A stretch of DNA of 64,000 nt from Leidyana gryllorum EB-2025a (lineage: Eukaryota > Apicomplexa), in the NCBI GenBank assembly GCA_048772705.1, contig JBLWGC010000092.1:124001-188000 (forward strand). The letters run 5' to 3'. Shown here piece after piece: positions 33,087 through 44,935 of the stretch (its first letter is position 1; every line of letters begins with the position of its first letter). A model generated the notes under the pieces. It did not search any database. It was not told where the DNA came from and saw nothing but the letters and a program-made list of their open reading frames with translations. A program made the position numbers and the translations under genes.

Positions 33087-34675
33087 ATGACTTGTACGTA
33101 TTTCAATCAACAGAAACTTCTCGCTGCCTATTATGGTGACCTTAGAATGATGTACACTGTACTCAGTACCCCCACCGGCAGGTCAATTGTTCCCCTATGA
33201 TCTCGTCTTTTCATGGCTGAATCCGGGAGGGGCTCAAGCTGCCCCGCCCACCCATCGGGAGATCGGTATCTTTATGCAGAAGGAGGACAAGAAGGACATT
33301 ATTCGACGATGGCTGAGCTTCGCAGACCCACAGGCGTTGCGGACGATCCTTATGGATCACAAACCGATGCCTCACAAGTTTGACATTGGCGCTGTCTACA
33401 CCAAAGCAATAAGCGACCGCGACAATATCATGTTGGCCGACAGACCCTTCTTCCCACTATCTCGGGAGTTCGTTCTCGATATCGATATGGACGATTACGA
33501 CGAGATCCGGACCTGCTGTGAAGGCAAAAAGGTCTGCATAAAGTGCTGGCAGTATTTGGCAGCAGCGGCCCAGCTGTTAGACCGAACACTGAGGGAAGGT
33601 AAGATTGGATCAATCAATCCAGTTGCCACGTCTATTAACTATCACATCATTCTTCTGGTTCAAAGATGCCGGCTTCTCGGAGATCCTGTGGGTGTTCTCG
33701 GGCCGTCGCGGTATTCATTGTTGGGTAACTAATCAATTGGCCAAGAAAATGAACGCTGAGACACGCATTGGACTGGCACAGTATCTCGTCCTCATTCCGG
33801 TATCTGTTCAGCCTCACCGTCTGGCCGTAACACTTGGCGCAGAACACCAATCGGATGGCTGGATTCAAAATTAATGGACGCTATGAGCGGTGAGTGATAC
33901 TCACACTCCGAGGGAGCAAAATATTCCCTCTCTCTTTCTCCGTTATACAGCCGGGCGCTGGAAGTCCTCAAGCCGTATTGGCCCAAAATCCTTCGGGAAC
34001 AGAATTTGTTCTTCCATGAAGGCAAAGGCGACAAGATTCGAACGCGGATTTATGATCAACTCGCGCAACTCTGCACCGGCGTCGACAGTGAGCGACTTGA
34101 CTTGGTGACTCCTCCATTCGCCTCACCTCCCCCCCCCCCCGCAGTCCCGGCGATGCTCAAAGAGTTCCGCACTGGAGGATCGTGCTGGGGTGACAGCGAA
34201 GCGCTGTGGGCTGAGGTGGGAGTCGAATGAGTTTGTGTGTCTCCACCTTGTGCCCCCCCTGTGCGCAGACTGAAAAGTTCCTCAAGTCAAAGAGCACTCC
34301 CCAGAGATCATATGAAGACGCCTGTAGCTTTGTGATGCTGACCTGTTTGCAGCCGAGGTTAGATATAGGAGTATCGAAGGTACGTCTGGATGTCTCGATT
34401 TTGGGTGTGTGAGGTTGGCTGCACTGCAGGAAATGTCCCATCTGCTCAAGTCTCCCTTCTGTGTCCATCTGGCCACACTGAAGATCTGCTGCCCACTTCA
34501 GATAGACCAGATCGATCGATTTGATCCCAACTCAGTCCCCACACTCACACTGCAGCTTGTCGGCGATCAGAGAGAGCAGGCGCTGGAAGAGTTGCGGAGG
34601 CTCATGGATCCCTACAAGCAGATTATTCTTAGCGTCATAGACCAGCAGAGGAAGAATAGGAATTCTACAGCTTAG
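33087..34675 (+). CDS. PRIM1: DNA primase small (catalytic) subunit
   Basis: Makes RNA primers within the DNA polymerase alpha-primase complex in the nucleus. Exons 33087-33135, 33182-33598, 33666-33799, 33843-33889, 33951-34215, 34269-34379 and 34430-34675 (422 aa). It matches eukaryotic PRIM1 throughout: QLFPYDLVFSWLNPGG, HREIGIF, HKFDIGAVYTK, the catalytic DIDMDDYDEIRTCC followed by KKVCIKCWQ (zinc-binding Cys), WVFSGRRGIHCWV, LQPRLDIGVSKEMSHLLKSPF and DQIDRFDPNSVPTL. Both catalytic aspartates are present. Within exon 5 a 40 bp stretch with 12 consecutive C looks intron-like, but reading through it keeps the frame. It is separated from the next gene by 17 bp. Confidence 0.93.
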
Positions 34676-34692
34676 GTATTTTCAAGTCGACA

Positions 34693-36665
34693 ATGTCTAA
34701 CGCCCCTATTGAACTCGAAGTACTGCTAGAACTCCCCCAGTATCGTCACCATCACGTACCATGCTATCCTGGCAACCTGTGGGTCATCGATATGCTGATC
34801 AAAGAGAAGATGCGAGCCGTCATGATCGGCGACCATGAGTACGCGCGTGCCCTCGAAGAGGTGAGCTGAGACCGCTCCCACTTATTGCCACCTACCTACC
34901 TACCTACCTGCAGACCAAACTCTCAATATGTCGATATCCCTTCAAGATTCGTAACTTTGCGAGACTGCCGTTGATGGGAATGACAAAGCGCGTACGCGAC
35001 TATCTGATGAAGTGAGCGCACTCACAGAGATTCTGGACCAATTCAATCCCCCACTCAGACAGCCAAACTATGGCGATCGTGTCCACGTGTCTGAACGTCT
35101 CTGGAGTCGGTGGTTTACAAAACGGGCTGAAATGGCGGCCACAGCGGTGGTAAGAAGTCCCTTTGAGTGTCACAATTCTTGTGACTAATCTGCTTCAGCG
35201 CGATCTGATTCGTGTCAGTGATCTCAAGAGCATACCGATCGCCAATCCAGAAAGCCCCAATATGGCGTGGCCAAAGATTCTTATGTATCGAGCCCAAGTG
35301 GGCGAACTGGACAAAGCGGACAAAGCGGCCAAAGTGGGGAGTGTTAAGGTGAGTTGGCGAGACAAAAAGGAGAATAGGCACTGCTCTGCTTCGCAGCAAA
35401 CGGACAACAAAGCCAATCCTCCTCCTCAACAACGAAAGAGTTTCCAGCGACTGTCCAGTAATGGATTGGAGGTCGACATTCAGGAGTCGGAACCCGCACC
35501 CCCCCTGATGATCCCCGCCCCATTGAGCACCTCAAAACGTGTCAAGAATGCCGCCTCCAGTGGGGCAGTAACACCTCCAACCACCACCAAAGCGGCGACG
35601 AAAGGCTCTGGCAGCAACAGGGCCGAAAGTCAAAAGAAAAAGTCGGCTCAGGACAGCAGTGCTGCGGCTAAGAGTGGAAAGGAGGAAGTCGAGTCGAACA
35701 ACAGACGGTCCAAGAGAGAGACCCCAGCAGCTGCTGCGACCCAACCTGTTGCGGTGCCCGCCAAGGAGACGGCCGGCAGCAAAAAGAAGATTAATCGGGC
35801 CAACACTCAGACGTTGGCACCCACAACTTCGTCTCAGAGGACGGGGCTGAGGAAAGGTCGAAGCGATGTCACTGAGTTGTCGTCGCTTACACGCGGCAAC
35901 GCGGAGACTTCTGGTGTGGAGGAGAGTATCGATGAGGAGTCGACATCGCTACAGAGCGGCACTGAGACGAAGAGCGCCACCAAGGCCAAAGCGACAGCCA
36001 AGTCGAAGGTCAAAGCAAAGGCAAAGCCAAAGCAAATGACACTGAAGACTCGAACGCGTGTGATCCACGCTGTCTATGATCCCGAGGAATATGAGGCTAT
36101 GCAAAATGCCAGTGACTCTGTTTCTGATGAATCATTTCAGCTGGACCCCGATGGCACCAGTGGTAGCGATAGTGGAAGTGAGGTGGGCGGCCGAGACTCG
36201 ATTCTCAGCAATATGGGGCCACACACTGAAGAAGAGTCGGAGAGCATCGCGGAGAGCGGCAGTGTGAGTCTGCCGCTGCCAACCCCTCCGCCGACTTCGG
36301 CCGCGCCCAAGTCGAGGGGACGACCAAAGGCCCCGGCAGCGACCGCAAAGGCGACGAAGGGTACTGGGGCGACCCCGACAGACCGCGGTACTGCCGCCAA
36401 GGGCCGCCAGCAGGAGAGTGATGACGGGATGGAGGAGGAGGTGGCTGCTCCTGCGTCGCCGCCCAAGAAGAAGAAGACGACGACACGCAAGGCGGAGAAG
36501 GAGGCCGTGGAGGTGAGGAAGAAACAGACTAAGACGGGAGGTGATGGAAGTCGTCGGAGTGTGGAGGGGTCAATGTACCAAACAAAGTTGAGTATCGACT
36601 CAACTGGGCACAAAGGAGGTCCAGCAACCCGATCCACAGCAGCTAAGGGGAAGAAGAGAGGTTAA
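34693..36665 (+). CDS. Unknown nuclear-type protein between PRIM1 and MUS81
   Basis: Exons 34693-34860, 34914-35011, 35059-35149 and 35199-36665, with a probable extra in-frame 48 bp intron at 35349-35396 (good GTGAGT and TTCGCAG sites). About 590 aa. The N-terminal 190 residues look folded (PIELEVLLELPQYRHHHVPC, NLWVIDMLIKEKMRAVMIGD, SERLWSRWFTKRAEMAA, SDLKSIPIANP). The rest is disordered, alternating Lys/Ala/Thr-rich basic tracts and acidic Ser-rich patches, with many potential nuclear signals (PPKKKKTTTRKA). No family recognised. Its position 17 bp after PRIM1 and 46 bp before MUS81 on the same strand makes a DNA-metabolism role an attractive but untested guess. Confidence 0.65.
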
Positions 36666-36711
36666 GATTTTGAACGAAATATAAGAACATTTAGCTATTT
36701 AGATCGTCGAA

Positions 36712-38755
36712 ATGGACGAAGCAGCAGTACCTATCATCGCATCGAGTATCGCAGGCAGCAGTGGGATGGTCCCCGAGGTGAGAAAGGAGAAGATATCCGT
36801 TCCGAAACGACGGAAACGAGTCAATGACGACGGAGTCGCAATCTGTTCAACGACAGACAACAAAAAGTCTGTGCGAACTGCTATCAGTTCCCGTACACAA
36901 CGCAAGAAGGCAAAAGCCCCTTGCGCCCCACCCCCCCTCGAGGACTTGACCACTGCGTCACCGCCCGACAAATGCACCACGACGACCAATCAGTGCACTG
37001 ACGATTTCTTCGAAGACTTGGAGGACGATCCCGCCCTGTCAACGGATGTGGGCGACATTGCTCCCAAGGCAAAGGCCGCACGGAAGAAGACGACAACGAT
37101 AGTACGAAAGCGCAAGAAGAAGGGAACAAATACTGAAATTGTTGTTGTGGAGTATCGAGATCCAATGTTAGTACTTCTGATCGATCGGCGAGAGATCGGA
37201 GGCTGCCGAAAACAGGCAGGAGATCTCGAAGCCTGCATTCGCAAGTATTCGCCTTCCATGCCCTACGACGTTCGGACACTCGCACTCGGAGACTTTGTGT
37301 GGATCTGTCGTGTGACGGAGTACTATCGGGAAGAGGTGGTGGGAGGCGGACAGGAGGACGACAACAATATGGAAGAACCCAATTTATTGAGCCGAGATCG
37401 CGAGTTTGTGTTGCCCTGGATTATTGAACGCAAAACGCTTCAGGATCTATTGGGTAGTGTGCACGGAACGCGCTATCGAGATCAGAAGTCTCGACTGCTT
37501 CGATTCCTGAAAGATCCTTCCGTAAACGATGTTGGCCCCAGAGAACTCGGTGACGAGGGTCCGCTCGCGAGTGTTACTCAATCCATCGAACCTATGGGGA
37601 TACTTCTGGTAGAGGCGTCCCACGATGTGGGACTCAACCAACCCATCTTTCACCAGCAATACTATGATCTGCCGAACGACAGAAATGTGCGGAACACAGT
37701 GGTAGGAGCGCAGATCAACAGCCAAGCACGAGACAATCTGCAACTGTTACAAACTGCCAATCTTGATCACACGTAAGACGACATATCGATTGGTGGGTGT
37801 CTATTTTTACAGGGCTTCGATGCTGGTGAAGCTTCACGCATCACTGGAACATAAGTTTAATCAATTGATTCCGCACTATCTGCAAGTCGTAGCGGACGGC
37901 ACAGGTGGGAAGTCGAGAAGGTTAAGTTTCCTCAGCTACGGGGCTCGCTACAAACCAGGAGCCACGGACACTGTCCAGAGTCTCCTGGAGCAACAGCTGC
38001 GGCTGGTAAGCCCACAACACCAGCGCCCAGAGACTTGATCCCTGGTCTGCAGGTGCCGGGCGTGACCCCCGTAGTGGCGCAAACGCTGAGTCAAGCGTAT
38101 CAGACGCCTGTCGAGCTGATAAGAGCCATCAAAGGCTTCGACAAAATGTCACAACAAGAGTGAGTCTGAGGGTCTCAAACAAATGCTCCACTCTTCTCTG
38201 CCCTGCAGACGGCGAGTCTTGAGCGGCGTCGGTCAGAGAGCTTTGGAGAGCCTCTACCAACACCTCACAGGGAAGTCACTCAAGTGGTCTCAATCGGAGA
38301 CGATAGCGGCCGCGGCGGTTCCGGCGGAGAACGGAGTCGCAGTTGCGGAGAAGAGAGATGGAAATCGGTTGGGACGGCCGAGTATCAGGATACCGCTGGA
38401 TGACGAGGAGACAGTGATCAACAACATCACCGGACCGCTGTTGGACGAGACTCATTCAATTCAATCGGGAGCCGAAGCTGCACGACTGATCGACCGTATT
38501 CGGGAGCGAGAGGCAGTTGAAGAAGCTCGCACGATGGTAGATTTGAGCAGCGAGGCTGCACCTCGCAAGGATGTGTGGAAGGTGTCGCCAGATCGGTCTA
38601 ATTTACCTAACATCGCCATACGCCCCCTCAATTTCGATGAGAACATGGAGCCTCCCAAAGCTCCGCCGAGACGTAGTATAATCTCTCCATCGTTCGATGT
38701 GGAGCCAACAAAAGAGAAGAAAGGGCGAAGTAGAGTCAGTGTAATAGAGTTTTGA
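36712..38755 (+). CDS. MUS81: MUS81 structure-specific endonuclease catalytic subunit
   Basis: Cuts branched DNA (stalled forks, recombination intermediates) with an EME partner. Exons 36712-37772, 37813-38005, 38053-38159 and 38209-38755 (635 aa). After a basic N-terminal region comes the ERCC4 nuclease domain: LLIDRREIGGC, LALGDFVWICR, WIIERKTLQDLLGSVHGTRY (the ERK-x3-D metal motif is intact) and RDQKSRLLRFLKD. A tandem helix-hairpin-helix region follows (VPGVTPVVAQTLSQAYQTP, RVLSGVGQRALESLY). The GDFVW and ERKTLQDL blocks favour MUS81 over XPF, and the intact ERK excludes EME1. The C-terminal 150 residues after the HhH region are an unusual disordered extension. The usual N-terminal HhH was not recognised. 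Confidence 0.88.
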
Positions 38756-39278
38756 CTTATAGATATTAGTGTCACAATAGTATTATGGCGGGCGGCGCAA
38801 ATCAACAACTCCTCTCTGCTGAGGAGGAAGGAGCACACGCAACAGGGGTTGAGTTAATGAACTGAAATCAATCGAATCGAGGCGAAGAGGCAGTCGGTGA
38901 AACTAAGTCTGCTCATTATGATTATGATGTGAGGGAGGGTTCAAGGGAAAGAATCAAGGGACATTTGCGCCTGGTCATCCATCCTGTTGCGTTCAAGTGT
39001 AGAGCTGCTCGAGAGATATAGGACAACAAGTAGCAGCATCAGTAGTCGTACTTTACAGAACTCCCCAGCTGTCTTTCCCATCATGTGTGCGTGTTTCTCT
39101 GTATCTTGTGAGTGAGTGAGTGCGTTTGAGAACTATTTTATCATCGCGGTCGTGATTCATATGCCTCTTTGCAATATAGAAAGTGATGAAAGTAATTCGC
39201 CGACAAAAGGTAAAACTTCCCCATATACCTTCGTTAAGTTACATGTTCTGTGTGATGAGAACGTTGTCAAGGTCGTCT
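38756..39278. other. Spacer between convergent genes
   Basis: This 523 bp between MUS81 and the lactonase is large for this window. It holds a 26-codon ATG ORF at about 38785-38865 whose start (ANQQLLSAEEE) vaguely recalls a V-ATPase G subunit, but nothing extends it. A short gtgagtgagtg repeat lies near 39109. It is otherwise featureless. Confidence 0.4.
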
Positions 39279-40415
39279 CTAATTTGCGGTCATGGACGAC
39301 AAGCTCGAGCCCGCTGTAGTGGAACGGTCACTACTTGGTGAGGTATCCATATGCGCTGTGGGGTCAAAGCATAGGTTTGTGGGTGTCGGGATATGAAGTC
39401 GGCAAGCAGGGCTCGCCAAACCGGTTTTCTCGTTGATTTCCATTGATATAATGCTGTCACTATTCGTGGCGCAAATCAACAGGTAGGACTTCAGAGGATG
39501 ATTCGTGACACAAATCGCGTTTGGGCCTTCGCCTCCTACATCAAAGAAACCCGAAAGATGTAGATATCCATTCAAGATGGCAAAACAAGCCCCCTGATCA
39601 ATTCCGGCGTTCACAACATAAAGAAAACTCTCCTTATCGTCCACACACATGTCGCGGGCCCTCACAAAAGTATCCTCGTCATAAACGGTCTTAAATGGGA
39701 CTGTGGAAACAATCTGACGTTGCCGCACACTTTGCACAGACGAATCATAAGCATACACGAAGACTCGATTGCTCAGAGCGGCCAGAATGTACAAATTCTC
39801 GCGACCGAAAACCACTTTGCAAGGGCCCTGACCAGGTGGAAGATTAATCACATTTCGACACTTCAGTGAAAAGTCACCCATATTGTACTCGTATAGATAA
39901 ACCAAGTCCGACCCGAATTCAGATACTGCGGCAAGCCTTCCAGAACGATCTAAAGTAACGCTCTTCGGTCGTACAATCCACTGCGACTCGTGGACGGGCA
40001 CGCCTCCGAGCGGTATGAAACGCTCCATGCTCGCAATACCCCCTGGACTTCGATCACCTCGTAAATAGACGGATAAGATATCGCCAGAATCTCCGTTCGC
40101 ACAGAGAAGGCCCCGATCATCATGGGCGCACACCACACATCGAGTTCCAGCACTGTCGGGGAAGCAACACTGCCCTTTAAATTCCAAGCAACCTGGGCCT
40201 AGAATTTCGAAGCAGCTCACTCGCCCCTCAGAAGGCCAACGGTCGGCAGTGTACAGAAACCTCCCGTCATGGCTCATGCATAAACTCACAGGGTGTCGCC
40301 GGTGCTCAGTTGTGCCAATCATATGTAGTCCTCCTGTCAGCGTATTCAAAGTACACGTATAAATCCCAGCACTTGTCGTCGCTGTCCATGTTCCAACATG
40401 AAAGACTTGTTCCAT
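39279..40415 (-). CDS. YbhE-type lactonase (6-phosphogluconolactonase-like beta-propeller)
   Basis: Single exon, 378 aa. Beta-propeller with the repeating pattern of the lactonase/PgpB family: HVGTWTATTSAGIYTCTLN at the N-terminus, HPVSLCMSHDGRFLYTADRW, RPKSVTLDRSGRLAAVSEFG, LPPGQGPCKVVFGRENLYIL, RARDMCVDDKESFLYVVNAG and GPNAICVTNHPLKSYLLICA. Family members hydrolyse 6-phosphogluconolactone in the pentose phosphate pathway, and others act on different lactones, so the substrate is inferred. A short Ser/Thr-rich tail ends the protein. The start is the first ATG, and no introns are needed. Confidence 0.8.
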   Translation of the reverse strand: MEQVFHVGTWTATTSAGIYTCTLNTLTGGLHMIGTTEHRRHPVSLCMSHDGRFLYTADRWPSEGRVSCFEILGPGCLEFKGQCCFPDSAGTRCVVCAHDDRGLLCANGDSGDILSVYLRGDRSPGGIASMERFIPLGGVPVHESQWIVRPKSVTLDRSGRLAAVSEFGSDLVYLYEYNMGDFSLKCRNVINLPPGQGPCKVVFGRENLYILAALSNRVFVYAYDSSVQSVRQRQIVSTVPFKTVYDEDTFVRARDMCVDDKESFLYVVNAGIDQGACFAILNGYLHLSGFFDVGGEGPNAICVTNHPLKSYLLICATNSDSIISMEINEKTGLASPACRLHIPTPTNLCFDPTAHMDTSPSSDRSTTAGSSLSSMTAN

Positions 40416-40589
40416 GTTATATGCTTTATATTCCCTTGCAGAAATTCTAATACGCGCAACTCATTCTTTGTCCCAATATCCTCTATGACGGCATCACTAG
40501 TGCCATCCCACCCGCAACCTCACAAAGCACACGTGTGTGTTACCCCTAGATGGATCGTAAAGCAGCATGCTTTCTGCAGAGTGCGGATC

Positions 40590-40926
40590 CTATTGTACAA
40601 CGAAAAGGCTTAGAGACAACGATAGAGGTAGGAGACAGCTCTGGAACCACTCGTCAAACTGCATGATTAGCTCGATAGCGAAGGCCATGATGTCCGACAC
40701 ATCCTGCCTCACCTGATCAAATTGTGCGGATCCAATGACATAGGAGTCTTCACCATTGTATGCCGATTCATTGCCGAGTTGGATAGACGGGGTGCTGGGG
40801 ATCTACGGGTTTTGGCGCAGAATTCGCTCGACAAAGTGAGCTCCTATTGGGAAATACGACCACCAGCGTTCACCTAGGCAATTACACATCCGGACCCGTC
40901 TTTTCGCTTCGTCGCCGCTCGCACAT
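40590..40926 (-). CDS. Small two-exon protein
   Basis: Exons 40926-40888 and 40802-40590, both phase 0 (83 aa: MCERRRSEKTGPD then IPSTPSIQLGNESAYNGEDS and on). It is not an ORF by itself because the second exon has no ATG. Its reality rests on a stop-free, protein-like frame, a GTGTAA donor and CCGTAG acceptor, and placement 54 bp from a divergent start. A helix DVSDIMAFAIELIMQFDEWF is followed by a hydrophobic Leu/Ser tail that could be a membrane anchor. No family recognised; further upstream exons cannot be excluded. Confidence 0.5.
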
Positions 40927-40980
40927 TGGTGAGTAGGTGCAACTTGCGGCTTGAGAAGCTTTTGATGCCAGTGGTATGGA

Positions 40981-42641
40981 ATGGACTCGTGGAATGGATG
41001 GGAAGCATCGGTCAACGACGCGGTCGTTGTCATGCGATGGTTGGCAGCTAGCCGATTGGGCGCTGCTATACATCGTGCAAGTGAGGAGAAAGATTGGAAC
41101 GAGGTGAAGGGTGTGATAGCAAGACTCTTGAGGGACTGTGAGGTAGGATCAAACAGGTCCTTTCGATGATCCACTTTATCCAGCTCGTCGTGGCTGCCAC
41201 GGCTTTTTGTCAAGTGTTAACAGCTCTCGCCAGGATTTCTGATGATGAAGCTGCTTGTATGGTTCCGTGGCTCCGACGGGCTTTCATCAGAGTTGCTCAG
41301 GAAGGCCATTTGCTTCCCGACGAGAGCTTGGGCCCTGTGCTTCGCGTCATCCCAGCACTCATAACCAGTCTCGAGAACGACCCCCCCGTCATCAATCTGA
41401 TCCATAGTTTCCTGCGACAATCATCACGCCGGCACAGCTTCGTCTTGCGGTGCCACAGCCTGTCTGGAACAATCAGCTTGCGCAAAGCTGGGCGGGTAGA
41501 CGCCGAAGATGAAGGGTGGATGCTTAGTCTTTGTAGATGTTTGATGGTGCGGGCTGTCGGTTGCTCACAGAAAAGGATGGCGATCAACCGCTGCGCCGAG
41601 CTCTTGTCACAGATATCTCCCAGTCCGGAAACCTTGCGTGGTCTGCTGCATACAGCATTATTCACATCCGATCCCACGACCGAGATTATTGAGAGCCAAA
41701 TCCGGCTCTTGATGGTCACCGAGCCTTACATCAAAGAGTATCAGCAAATCTGCGACTTAGCTGTGTCTTATCTCCAGCGTGTGATTGAAGGTTTCCAAAC
41801 CTCAGCTCCTCATCGGCAACTCGCCTGGGAGCATTTACTAAGAATTATACCAGAACAGTCGGTGCTACTCTGCACGGAATACTTGGTGGAACTACACGCT
41901 GCAGACGAGGAGATGATGCCCTTAGAGCGTAAGTCCGCAGTCTGCGATGTTCTGATATGTTTTTCAGCGATTGTGAGACTGGTGCAGCGAATAGGGCCCG
42001 AAGTGACTACAACAAGCCTCCTAGCGATTCTGCAAGGATTACCTCCCACAGCTAAACCGATGGTGCTGGCAGCGGCTTTGAAGAACCCTCATCACCAAGA
42101 GCAGATCACGAGTATCCTGGCCACCTGGTTCAGAGAAGGCTCGACTGAAGGCGGCATCAGATCGTGTACAGGGGCTTGGAAGCAGGCCCAAGTGCTCGCT
42201 GCTGTCACCTTGATCGCTAATGAATTGAATGAAGAGCGTCAAACAGCGCTCAGCCAACTCTTTCAAGTTGTCCGAGAGTCAACAGACTGCACCCGCGCAC
42301 TCGCCTTCGTGGATCTGTGTCAGTTGTGTTACAACCTTCCCGTGTCTGCCTCAGATTCTGAAAAGGGAGAGAATAATACAGGAGGCGCAGCGCAGGTACT
42401 TAGCAGTGAAGATGAGCCTATTCAATTCGGTGGATTATTATACAACAAGAGCTTGTGGATTGACGACGGCAGAGACGACAACGACACTGAAACGGCATCT
42501 CTGAGTACCCAGAACAACACTATGACGAAGAGGGGGGTGAGCGAGAGAGCGAGTGGAACAGCTCCTCTATGCTCTAGTCGACACAGTTTGGAAGACATGC
42601 GCAAAGAGCTCGATTGCTTTCTCAGTGATGCTTTTCGGTGA
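40981..42641 (+). CDS. Helical protein of unknown family
   Basis: Exons 40981-41137 and 41215-42641 (527 aa). The join uses a GTGAGG donor, and phase 1 on both sides gives RLLRDLLTALARISDDE. Almost all of it is amphipathic helices with HEAT-like spacing (VPWLRRAFIRVAQEGHLLPD, LRGLLHTALFTSDPTTEIIE, LLAILQGLPPTAKPMVLAAA). It is followed by an acidic, Asn/Ser-rich tail and a terminal helix RKELDCFLSDAF. No diagnostic motif. An alpha-solenoid scaffold is likely; the function is unknown. Confidence 0.65.
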
Positions 42642-42884
42642 GTTACACTGTGCAGTAGTATACACAGGATGATTTGTTGATGAACAGCAGCACTTCCATA
42701 GTTCAAGAAAATCAAAGTCGAATCTGACGATGCTTGCTATGGTGTACAGTGCTTGATGCCACCGAGCTTCAGGTCCTGTGTGGCCATGGAATGGTATTTG
42801 CTTAAGAAAAAAAATCTCGGCGTCCTCCCGAGTCACATGAAGCTTGAAAATCAAACTTCCGTCTTCCTATCCAACGATAGCATA

Positions 42885-44483
42885 TCATACTTGCAGAGCG
42901 TTCTTGTTGGTTCTCTTGATATAGGGGGTATCGCCGAGTTCGCGACCTCGGGTCTCCCTGATACCGAAGATGATCAGTACCAATGCCAAGACGAGCATAA
43001 CACTGAAGACCAGATATGCGATCTTATTGGGCATGTAAGAGGTGACGAAGACCATTAAGATACCCGCCACCCAGTTTGCGGCCGTGGCCAAACCACCAGC
43101 GGCTCCTTTGATTTCAGGAGGGTAGATTTCGAACAGCCAGACCCATAGAATTGGTCCATATCCAATGCCGAAGAAAATGATAGTTCCAATGGCGGCAACA
43201 ATTGCGAACCAAGTCACAACAAGGGAATCCTCGTCGTCTATCAGCCAATACAAGAAGGTAGCTGGCAGCACACAGCAGGCCTGGGCTACAGTTCCCCATA
43301 AAAATAGATTCTTGCGACCGACTTTCTCGATCAACCAGATGGCTGGGAAGGTGACGAGGAAACCAAAGAGCCCTTGAACGACAGAGGCCGTGGTTGCGTA
43401 TTCGCCTGGAAGTCCGGCATCGATGTAGAGTGCATTTGAGTTGGCAACAAAAACATTAACTCCACTGAGTTGTTGGAACGCCGATACGATGCATCCGAGA
43501 ATGATGACATATCTGAAATTGAGGTGTTGATATGTGTACGGCGTATGCGACGCTTACCGGTATTCCTTGTCTTTCCAAGCTGCGCCGAGACTCATCCCCT
43601 CTTCTTTGGCTTTCTCAGCTTCAGCAATTCGGAGTTTGATCTCTTCGAGTTCAGTTTCGACATCTTCTTTGCAGTAGAGACGTTTCAGTAGGCTACGAGC
43701 ATCATTTACGTGCCCATTTTCCACGTAATGGTGGGGGGTCTCGAATGTGAAAACCCGACCATAGAGGTATGCGGATAACATGACGGGGAAGATACCCAGT
43801 CCGAGCATAACTCTCCACCACACCTTGGCGAAGATTCCGATATTTTCCAGACCGGGTCCCTCGCCTTCTGGGATTTTAGCCGTGAAGGCTATTGGGAGGC
43901 CCAGTACAGTTCCCATGAAGACTCCAATGCCAATCAATAGTTGGTGATAGACACCATATTGGCCTCTCTTCGCTGTGGGAGCCACTTCGGAAATGTATGT
44001 TGGGGTGCAGAAGGACACCAAACCAACAGCAACTCCGACGACGAGACGAGCGAACAAAAGGAAAGGAAAGGAGTTGGCGCATACCGACGCGATAATACCC
44101 AGTGTGAAGACAGTATTGGATATGAGGATCATTCCTCGACGACCGTAAGACAAAAATGCTCCACCTCCCATTGAACCGACAGCCGCTCCGATGAAGACAG
44201 CCGTCATAATAAAGGCAGAGTAGGTGGTGTGTCTTGTGCAGCCAGTAACCTCGTCGGTCCCATCCTTCCAGTCACACCATTCAAACTCCCAACTAATGTG
44301 ATTGAGAGAGGTGTTTAAAAGACTGAGGTTGACGCCGAATAAAAATGAGCCCATCGTCGCGGTCCATACGATCTGGTGGACGAATGACATTATTCCACAG
44401 CAGCATTGCATTCGCTTGCTCCAGTTGAAAGTTGTCTCCTCCTCATTGGACTCGCGAGACGGCAATCGCTCGACTGCAGCCAT
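42885..44483 (-). CDS. Sugar transporter (MFS sugar porter family)
   Basis: Twelve-helix plasma-membrane hexose transporter. Exons 44483-43558 and 43512-42885 (517 aa). Signature features: GMILISNTVFTLG after a GRR loop (LSYGRRGM), GRVFTFETPHHYVENGH in place of the PESPR motif at the end of the first half, the sugar-binding QQLSGVNVF in helix 7, WLIEKVGRKNLFL, and EIYPPEIKG with the helix-10 pattern ending in RETRGREL. The N-terminal loop between helices 1 and 2 carries several cysteines, as in GLUT-like proteins of protists. A 45 bp intron splits it before helix 7. Substrate specificity is not determinable from motifs. Confidence 0.88.
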
Positions 44484-44935
44484 CGAATAGCTCGCAGATT
44501 AGGCCCAAACCCAACAAAAAGTAATTCTGAATAGATTAAAAGTTCCTTTCCTCAGGGAACGACGATGTCCCAATCGTCTGGGATCTCAGGTGTATACCTA
44601 AATTACAGATTGTCCATTTCCCAAATGCCGTTTAAAGATTCTCAAACTGCCTCTGTGGCCGTGTTGTAGGTGGTGGTGGCTGTGTAGGGGGGATGTGTAG
44701 CACTTCGCGTGAGAGAGTGCGTACCTCTTAGCTTTGTGGAAAACCGAGAAGAGTGGAGTTTGTGTCATTCACACACAATTTATCCGAGCAGCGAGTCAGT
44801 AGGATGGTAGATGGAACGATTTGTACCCGTCGGGCACTTTATGACACAGGGCGGAGCTGTGTGGTGCTCGCGCATAGGATGAGGGAGTGCTGCAAGCCCT
44901 AGTTTTCGGTGCAGGTCTGATTTTTGTTGGTGTGA
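44484..44935. other. Divergent intergenic region
   Basis: This 452 bp lies between the hexose transporter and farnesyltransferase starts, the longest divergent spacer in the window. It has GT/TGG-rich tracts near 44668-44700 and no convincing exon. It presumably contains both promoters; no TATA box is obvious. Confidence 0.45.

Noticed and set aside
34105-34144. Apparent 40 bp intron with 12 consecutive C in PRIM1
   Set aside because: Removing it shifts the frame and destroys the conserved C-terminal region, while reading through stays open and joins the next exon in phase.
38785-38865. Short ORF resembling the start of a V-ATPase G subunit
   Set aside because: The similarity covers about ten residues, the frame stops after 26 codons and no following exon restores the family pattern.
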